A program made the translations under genes and the position numbers. Of a stretch of DNA of 64,000 nucleotides, positions 58,887-64,000 are shown piece after piece; within the stretch, counting starts at the first letter, position 1; the number at the start of each line of letters is the position of its first letter. Below the pieces are notes generated by a model. That model did not search any database, was not told the origin of the DNA, and worked only from the letters and a program-made list of their open reading frames with translations. This DNA comes from CAYPFY01 sp964410105 (GTDB lineage: Bacteria > Bacteroidota > Ignavibacteria > UBA10030 > SZUA-254), in assembly GCA_964410105.1 (NCBI GenBank), contig CAYPFY010000006.1:1-64000 (forward strand), read 5' to 3'.

Positions 58887-60680
58887 ATGAAGAGGCACCA
58901 GGAACGATCACATAAAGCCCCACGATCGGATCCCACCCCAACGCATCACACCCGCTGGTACCGGGGGCTCATCTTGCCAGCGATTCTGCTTATTACAGTA
59001 CTCGTTTTTTCTAATAGTCTGAAGAACGGTTTTGTATCAAGTTGGGACGATGATCAATACGTCCTCGAGAACGCGCTGATTAAGGATCTCTCCTGGGACA
59101 ACATACAGAAGGTTTTTGCGTCATTTCACTCTTCGGGCAATTACCACCCTCTAACCCTTCTCACACTTGCCATTGAGTATGATCGGTTCGGATTAGATCC
59201 GAAGCCCTACCACGTTACCAATCTGCTCCTTCATTGCCTAAATACTCTCCTGGTATTCCATCTGGTCAGGCTTCTCACGAGTAGAGATGAGGTATCGGCA
59301 ATCTCGGCCCTTTTTTTCGGCATTCACCCGATGCATGTCGAATCTGTCGCTTGGATATCGGAGCGCAAGGATGTGTTGTTTGCGGCCTTCTATCTCGGCT
59401 CCTTGATCAGCTATGTCACTTACATAAGGAAAAAGGGTTTCCGCACGGGGGCAGGGAAAAAATCAAAGGAGTCGACCCCGAGGACTTTTTATGGGGTAGC
59501 ACTCGGCCTATTCACGCTATCGTTGCTTTCAAAATCCGCCGCCGTATCTCTTCCAATCATACTGATTCTCATTGACTATTACTCTGGCGAAAGACTCGAT
59601 AGACGCAATCTTGCTGAAAAGGTTCCATTCTTCGTTATATCAATCATTTTTGGAGTAATCGCTCTCTTCTCGCAACAGTCCGTCGGCGCCATAAGCACCG
59701 CGTCACTCACCTACCCCACATTCGACAGAATACTTTTTGCATGCTATTCCGTGAACTTTTATTTATTCAAGCTGTTCTTTCCGCTCAATCTCTCAGCATT
59801 CTATCCATTCCCCGTAAAGACTAACGGATGGTTTCCCACAGAATACTATGTCGGCCCGATCATTCTTGTGGCAATAATTGTAATAATCTATCTGTCGAAT
59901 CGCTTCCGAAAGGACTTGGTTTTTGGAGGGCTCTTCTATCTGGCCAATATCGGCTTGGTATTACAGGTCGTCGGGGTGGGAAGCGCGATTGTTGCGGAGA
60001 GGTACGCATATCTCTCGTATATAGGCCTATTCTTCATCATCGGTCAAGTGTATTGCCGCTATACGGATCAAATGAGTGTCGAAAATCCAACTCTAAGGTG
60101 GCTGCTGATCGGGTTGGTGATCGCATATAGTGGTTTTATTTGTGTGCTTACTTTTAAGAGAATTCCACTCTGGTCCGATACCACGACCCTGCTTTCTGAT
60201 GCGATTGATAAAGACCCGCGTTCTGGGTTGGCATACCTGTGTCGAGGAATAGAAAGACGAAAGCAAAACCACAACGGAGGAGCACTCTCTGATTTTAATT
60301 CGGCGATCCAGGCATATCCGGGGTTCACCGAGGCTTACGCGGAGCGGGGCAACATGAGAGTCAAGAGGGGAGAATACGAGGAAGCGATTGCTGACTTCAA
60401 CTTCATCATTAGGACGAACCCAAAGTATCGTCAGCTGAACAAAGTATACTATAATCGGGCGACTGCCCGTGAAAATGCTAAAGATTACCAGGGCGCAATC
60501 GCCGACTATACGAGCTCGCTGGAAAGTGGGCCTCCCGATATTAGTATGTACATCTACTTTAGCAGGGGAAGGGTTTATTCCCTGCTCGGGCAGCGTTCGG
60601 AAAGTTGTGGAGACTGGAGCGAAGCAGCTAAGCTGGGACATCCGAAGGCAATGGAGATGCTCAAGCAATTCTGCAGATAA
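58887..60680 (+). CDS. TMTC-like membrane glycosyltransferase with TPR tail
   Basis: 597 residues. A first membrane helix (about 30-48) is followed by 'F-V-S-S-W-D-D-D-Q-Y-V-L-E-N', the acidic loop typical of GT-C enzymes. Then come 'N-Y-H-P-L-T-L-L-T-L', 'F-G-I-H-P-M-H-V-E-S-V-A-W-I-S-E-R-K-D-V-L' and about nine further helices to residue 425. Three or four TPR repeats lie at about 440-590 ('A-Y-A-E-R-G-N-M-R-V-K-R-G-E-Y-E-E-A-I-A-D-F'). This is the bacterial version of the TMTC/DUF1736 family; eukaryotic TMTCs are protein O-mannosyltransferases. The role here is probably sugar transfer from a lipid carrier to exported proteins, but donor and acceptor are unknown. It sits alone between gene remnants. 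Confidence 0.88.
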   Translation: MKRHQERSHKAPRSDPTPTHHTRWYRGLILPAILLITVLVFSNSLKNGFVSSWDDDQYVLENALIKDLSWDNIQKVFASFHSSGNYHPLTLLTLAIEYDRFGLDPKPYHVTNLLLHCLNTLLVFHLVRLLTSRDEVSAISALFFGIHPMHVESVAWISERKDVLFAAFYLGSLISYVTYIRKKGFRTGAGKKSKESTPRTFYGVALGLFTLSLLSKSAAVSLPIILILIDYYSGERLDRRNLAEKVPFFVISIIFGVIALFSQQSVGAISTASLTYPTFDRILFACYSVNFYLFKLFFPLNLSAFYPFPVKTNGWFPTEYYVGPIILVAIIVIIYLSNRFRKDLVFGGLFYLANIGLVLQVVGVGSAIVAERYAYLSYIGLFFIIGQVYCRYTDQMSVENPTLRWLLIGLVIAYSGFICVLTFKRIPLWSDTTTLLSDAIDKDPRSGLAYLCRGIERRKQNHNGGALSDFNSAIQAYPGFTEAYAERGNMRVKRGEYEEAIADFNFIIRTNPKYRQLNKVYYNRATARENAKDYQGAIADYTSSLESGPPDISMYIYFSRGRVYSLLGQRSESCGDWSEAAKLGHPKAMEMLKQFCR

Positions 60681-60808
60681 TGAGAGGCCTCGGAAGCGTT
60701 CGTTCAATTCGGTTTCTTAGGAAACGACAGGGCCCGAGGTGTGATTCCATAGTCTCTCGATATGTTTCGCGAAAGAACGAACCCTTCCAGATTCATGTTG
60801 CCGAATAA

Positions 60809-60883
60809 ACCGGGGACTTGCGGGAATATGGAGGATCCCTTTACGAATTGTTGGACATTGAATTGGTGACGCTCCTGAGTTGA
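60809..60883 (+). pseudogene. Short remnant related to the 58017 nuclease-like gene
   Basis: The frame reads R-E-Y-G-G-S-L-Y-E-L-L-D-I-E-L and stops at 60881. It matches T-E-Y-E-S-S-L-Y-E-F-L-N-I-E-L of the pseudogene at 58017. By hand count 37 of 44 bases agree between 58118-58161 and 60822-60865, and similarity ends abruptly after GAATTGG. It is too short to function. Confidence 0.55.
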
Positions 60884-60922
60884 GCGCGCTCCGTTCCTTC
60901 CAGCAAACGCCCCCCAGCGAAG

Positions 60923-60987
60923 TGGGCCCTGCAGGACTCGAACCCGCGGCCAGCGGATTATGTGTCCGCCGCTCTGACCAACTGAGC
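60923..60987 (-). pseudogene. tRNA-Met(CAT)-like fragment lacking its 5' acceptor strand
   Basis: On the minus strand a D-arm (GCTCAGTTGGTCAGAGC), an anticodon stem GCGGA/TCCGC with loop CACATAA, a T-arm with TTCGAGT and a 3' acceptor strand AGGGCCC plus A are intact. The expected 5' acceptor at 60990-60996 reads AGAGAAT and does not pair with AGGGCCC. Position 33 is A instead of the near-universal U. The anticodon would be CAT. It is most likely a tRNA 3' fragment left by integration or deletion. Confidence 0.6.
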
Positions 60988-61240
60988 AAATTCTCTTCTT
61001 GAATTCCTACTGATTCTTTCGTAACTTACTCTCGCAACCGAAATCGTCCAAAATTCCCGAATCCACAAGTTTTAACGCCTCCTTCTGTATTGCAAGCCAC
61101 GGGAATGGCCGAACGAACGGGGGGAGGCGTTTTGTTTACAGCGGTTTAGGTGTCAACGGAAGTGTCAACTGCGGCGGCCGATTGTCAGCCAACGATTTAC
61201 AGGGCAGATCATCTAACGCCCCAATCTTTGCATTTTCGTT

Positions 61241-61314
61241 GCGCCCGTAGCTCAGCTGGATAGAGCGACAGCCTCCGGAGCTGTAGGCCGCGCGTTCGAA
61301 TCGCGCCGGGCGCA
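61241..61314 (+). tRNA. tRNA-Arg(CCG)
   Basis: A complete 74-nt cloverleaf: acceptor GCGCCCG / CGGGCGC with discriminator A, D-arm GCTCAGCTGGATAGAGC, anticodon stem ACAGC/GCTGT with loop CTCCGGA giving anticodon CCG, and T-arm GCGCG-TTCGAAT-CGCGC. CCA is not encoded. It lies 33 bp before the TPR protein gene. Confidence 0.95.
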
Positions 61315-61346
61315 CTCATTGCCAATTCTCATAAAGGGTTTCTCAC

Positions 61347-62051
61347 ATGCTGTCACCGAAAAAAAAGATTTCGAAAAAGGAGATCAAGCACGACCCGCTC
61401 ATCTCCGCCTATGACCAGGCGACGGCGTTCTATGCCGTGAACAAGAAACGGGTATCGGTCATCCTCTGGTCGGTCCTTGCGGTGGTTGTTCTGGTGTACA
61501 TTTATAGCAATAACCGCCGCAATAACAACGAGAAGGCCGCCGCTGAACTCGGGAAGGTCTTCTCCATCTATGACGCCGGGGCAAACGATTCGCGCCAATA
61601 CAAGCTCGCGATCGAAGGCCAGCCCGAACGGGGGATCATCGGCCTGAAGTCAATCGTCGATAATTGGGGGAGCACTGAGTCGGGGGAGCTCGCACGCTTC
61701 TATTTGGCCTCGGCGTACTACGCCACCGGACAATACGACGATGCGCTGAAACAATTTGACAGTTTTTCGAGCGGTAACTCCCTCCTGAAATCCTCATCCT
61801 ATGCCGGCATGGCCAGATGCTATGAGGTGAGGAGCGATTACGCCCATGCAGCCTCCTATTTCGCGAAGGCTGCCGACGCGATCACCGACGCCGCGGCTAC
61901 TCCGGAATACCTTACCTCTGCCGCCCGATGCTATGGCCTCGGCGGGGATAAGGGGAAAGCGCTCGAGATCCTCAAGCGACTCAAGAAGGAATTTCCGACG
62001 TCGACATTCGCGCGCGAAGCTGACCGATATATAAGCCAGTTCTCCGCATAA
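61347..62051 (+). CDS. Membrane-anchored TPR protein (YfgM-like)
   Basis: 234 residues. A basic cytosolic N-terminus rich in lysine (1-30) leads to one transmembrane helix (about 38-55; S-V-I-L-W-S-V-L-A-V-V-V-L-V-Y-I-Y). The periplasmic TPR-like helices follow (about 85-230; 'A-R-F-Y-L-A-S-A-Y-Y-A-T-G-Q-Y-D-D-A-L-K-Q-F', 'K-A-L-E-I-L-K-R-L-K-K-E-F-P-T-S-T-F-A'). This matches the layout of YfgM, an ancillary periplasmic chaperone partner at the Sec translocon, and of related coordination proteins. The role in this organism is inferred. The CDS begins 33 bp after tRNA-Arg. Confidence 0.8.
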   Translation: MLSPKKKISKKEIKHDPLISAYDQATAFYAVNKKRVSVILWSVLAVVVLVYIYSNNRRNNNEKAAAELGKVFSIYDAGANDSRQYKLAIEGQPERGIIGLKSIVDNWGSTESGELARFYLASAYYATGQYDDALKQFDSFSSGNSLLKSSSYAGMARCYEVRSDYAHAASYFAKAADAITDAAATPEYLTSAARCYGLGGDKGKALEILKRLKKEFPTSTFAREADRYISQFSA

Positions 62052-62067
62052 GCCGCGCGATGACCAT

Positions 62068-62097
62068 AAACCCGTTCTGCGCCGAAGGAATGGGTTT
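62068..62097 (+). terminator. Hairpin between TPR protein and MATE genes
   Basis: AAACCCGTTC (62068-62077) pairs with GAATGGGTTT (62088-62097) with one G-T pair and a 10-nt loop. No T-tract follows, so termination is uncertain. Confidence 0.35.
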
Positions 62098-62138
62098 GCC
62101 AAAAACTCCGCCAGGACGCGAGGCCGGATTCTTCAGAC

Positions 62139-63485
62139 ATGCTGGGCATTAACAAGAATCTCTCGCGCCAGATCTGGGCCATCGCAGCTCCGGCAATCGC
62201 CGGACTTTCCTCCCAGATGATCGTCTCAATCGTGAATACCGCGATGGTCGGAAGACTTGAGAACACGCAGGTCCAGCTCGCCGCCATGGGACTCGGATTC
62301 CTCGGTACCTGGGCCATCACGAGCCTTTTCTCCAGCCTCAGCACAGGCACACATGTGCTTGTCGCGCGCCGGCACGGCGCCGCCGACCCTACCGGCGTGG
62401 GCGAGGTGCTGAATAATTCTCTGCTGATTTGCTTTATTCTCGGTGTCATTTTTGCGGGCATCGGCTATTTTTCGTCCTACGCGATAATCGATTTCTTTTC
62501 GAAAGACCCCGCAGTGACGCGGGCCGGCGCCGCCTACATGAAGTACCAGTTCCTCGGCCTGCCGTTTTTTCTCCTTATCGTGTCTTACAGGGGTTTTTTT
62601 TTCGGCATTGGTCATACAAAGGTTTTTCTCGCCTCCGCCATCGTCATCAATCTGTGCAATATCTTCTTCAACTATGTTCTCATTTTCGGCTCCTTCGGCC
62701 TGCCGAGGATGGAGCTCGCCGGCGCAGGACTTGGCTCTTCTCTCAGCATGGTCGTAGGATGGCTTTTTTTCCTCCTTGTAACATTTACAAGAAGTTATCG
62801 AAAACAGTATAGGTATTTCTCACATTTTAGGATTTCGAAGGATGTCATCTCCCAGATCGTTAAGATCTCCGTCCCGGTCTCCCTCCAGAACATCCTTATT
62901 CTGCTCGGATTTCTGGTCTTTGTTGCTATCACAGGGATTATCGGTACAGTAGCCCAGGCAGCGACAAACGTGGTAATCAATTCACTCTTCATCTCCCTCA
63001 TGCCCTGCTTTGGGTTCGGGATCGCCGCACAAACCCTGGTCGGACAATCGCTCGGAAAGGGGAGCAGGCGCCTCGCCCATGCCTATGGGTATGAAACGGC
63101 CAAGCTCGGCACCTACTTTACGATCCTGATCGGACTGATATTTGTCGTTTTCCCCGATGCGGTCATTTCCGTGATAACGACCCAGCGCGAAGTCGTCGAG
63201 GCGGCCCATGCCATTCTTCAAATAGCGGGGATCGCCCAAGTCTTCTATGGGTCCGGGATCATCTTTGCCAACGCCCTCCAGGCAGGAGGCGCAACAGTCT
63301 TTGTGATGTTTGTGGAAGTGCTGACCCACTGGATCATCTTCCTCCCGCTGACATATCTGTTCGGCGTCACTTTCGGAGGAGGCCTGAGAGGCGCCTGGCT
63401 CGCACTCCCGATTTATATCATTGCCTATACAGCGATGAATGCCCTGAAATTCAGATCGTCAAGCTGGATCCGGGTACAGCTCTGA
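62139..63485 (+). CDS. MATE-family efflux transporter
   Basis: 448 residues with 12 predicted membrane helices in two six-helix halves, the usual MATE length. The N-terminal half starts 'I-W-A-I-A-A-P-A-I-A-G-L-S-S-Q-M-I-V-S-I-V-N-T-A-M-V-G-R-L'. The C-terminal half contains the matching 'G-F-G-I-A-A-Q-T-L-V-G-Q-S-L-G-K-G' loop, diagnostic of the family. It is a proton- or sodium-driven exporter of cationic drugs or metabolites at the inner membrane; the substrate cannot be told. The next gene begins 8 bp downstream. Confidence 0.93.
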   Translation: MLGINKNLSRQIWAIAAPAIAGLSSQMIVSIVNTAMVGRLENTQVQLAAMGLGFLGTWAITSLFSSLSTGTHVLVARRHGAADPTGVGEVLNNSLLICFILGVIFAGIGYFSSYAIIDFFSKDPAVTRAGAAYMKYQFLGLPFFLLIVSYRGFFFGIGHTKVFLASAIVINLCNIFFNYVLIFGSFGLPRMELAGAGLGSSLSMVVGWLFFLLVTFTRSYRKQYRYFSHFRISKDVISQIVKISVPVSLQNILILLGFLVFVAITGIIGTVAQAATNVVINSLFISLMPCFGFGIAAQTLVGQSLGKGSRRLAHAYGYETAKLGTYFTILIGLIFVVFPDAVISVITTQREVVEAAHAILQIAGIAQVFYGSGIIFANALQAGGATVFVMFVEVLTHWIIFLPLTYLFGVTFGGGLRGAWLALPIYIIAYTAMNALKFRSSSWIRVQL

Positions 63486-63492
63486 GACTTTC

Positions 63493-64000
63493 GTGACCGC
63501 ACTCCGCACAAAACTTAAAAAAGCGATACTCCTCGGCACGGGATCCGGCCTCCTTCTGCTGGTTTTCGTGGCCGACATCATCCGGCGCACGGTGGAGTTC
63601 GACTCGGGCTGGCTCACCGTTCTGCGGGATGTGTGCGTCATAGCGGCTTTTTTTGTCTTTACCATTTTGTTCGAAAGTCTGTGGAAGCGGGAGCAGGGCC
63701 CAGCGAAAAAGCTTGGATTTGCCCTCGTCCTTTCTCTTGTCGTCATGGCAGCGTCCCTCTCCCTATTCCTGATCTCCCCGAGCGGATTTGAAGTGAAGAA
63801 TTCGGTCCTCGTCCCCCTGGGCTTCGATTCGATCCTTTGGGCGAACATCTACGGCGTGGTGCTAGGGATGACGATGCTCATAACTCTGTTGATCATCCGT
63901 GACATTCTTTTTTCAAAGAGGAGGAAGGACACGCAGCGGAATTTCCTCATTTTCCTCGGGCTTGCCCTGGCCACGGCCCTCTCTACTCTGACCTCCGGTC
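63493..64000 (+). CDS. Multi-spanning membrane protein (3'-truncated by window end)
   Basis: An open frame from the GTG at 63493 that runs off the window after 169 codons. It starts T-A-L-R-T-K-L-K-K-A-I-L-L and has five hydrophobic segments at about residues 12-28, 45-62, 75-95, 112-135 and 150-168. Short basic stretches lie between them (K-R-E-Q-G-P-A-K-K, S-K-R-R-K-D). Such an N-terminal membrane block often precedes a cytosolic phosphatase, kinase or cyclase domain in this group, but that part is not in view. It is likely co-transcribed with the MATE gene. Confidence 0.7.
   Translation, partial: MTALRTKLKKAILLGTGSGLLLLVFVADIIRRTVEFDSGWLTVLRDVCVIAAFFVFTILFESLWKREQGPAKKLGFALVLSLVVMAASLSLFLISPSGFEVKNSVLVPLGFDSILWANIYGVVLGMTMLITLLIIRDILFSKRRKDTQRNFLIFLGLALATALSTLTSG

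Larger units (their letters stand above)
60681..61240 (+). other. Remnant- and tRNA-bearing gap
   Basis: 560 bp. It holds the short nuclease-like remnant (60809-60883) and the tRNA-Met-like fragment (60923-60987, minus). A tandem GTGTCAAC pair also lies here (61150-61157 and 61162-61169, 12-nt period). Such debris next to tRNA sequence is typical of old integration or deletion sites. No integrase or transposase gene is visible. Confidence 0.45.

Noticed and set aside
57017..61240. Insertion sequence or prophage
   Set aside because: No transposase, integrase or terminal inverted repeats are visible; only indirect signs of past exchange remain.

Overview
The window looks like a chromosomal segment of a moderately GC-rich FCB-group bacterium, most likely Ignavibacteriota or a close relative. 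This is inferred, not proven. Ten encoded proteins end in a C-terminal domain opening with a YPNPFNP-type motif and closing with a Lys/Arg-rich tail such as KMMLIR or KLMLMK. This is the type A sorting signal of the type IX secretion system (T9SS). GWxTD, YceI and Bacteroidota-style promoter signals fit the same group. No T9SS machinery gene lies in the window.

Layout. 1-8093: the 3' tip of a probable DUF4402-like pilin gene, a terminator-like hairpin, then a tight operon of a PapD-like chaperone, an usher-like outer-membrane protein and two Ycf48-type propellers with T9SS signals. 8306-37316: seven more T9SS cargo proteins, built from propellers, OB-fold, Ig and repeat domains, ending in a giant protein of about 2,890 residues. 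Six of these seven also share one of two pre-sorting modules that I cannot match to a named family. 37494-41873: a housekeeping/envelope run (YjbQ, GWxTD protein, LpxL-type acyltransferase, heptosyltransferase, TsaC). 42020-45961 (minus strand): UspA-YceI-porin-YceI operon with a Crp/Fnr regulator gene just upstream and a Crp/Fnr-like palindrome in the promoter region.

46089-54331: a secreted helical protein, an MgtA-type P-type ATPase, a membrane-anchored AraC regulator, an alpha/beta-hydrolase that lacks its Ser and His catalytic residues, and an ABC exporter. 54740-57016: a tenth T9SS cargo gene. 57017-61240 is an accessory zone. It has a small promoter-driven gene, decayed gene remnants including two related copies of a nuclease-like gene, a TMTC-like glycosyltransferase/TPR protein and a tRNA fragment lacking its 5' acceptor strand. 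61241-64000: tRNA-Arg(CCG), a membrane-anchored TPR protein, a MATE transporter and the start of another membrane protein.

Taken together, the first 37 kb is a surface-protein locus. A chaperone-usher-like fibre system sits beside a large set of T9SS-exported, modular, probably adhesive or surface-attached proteins. The chaperone-usher and T9SS-propeller linkage and the shared pre-sorting modules are the best candidates for something not yet described.
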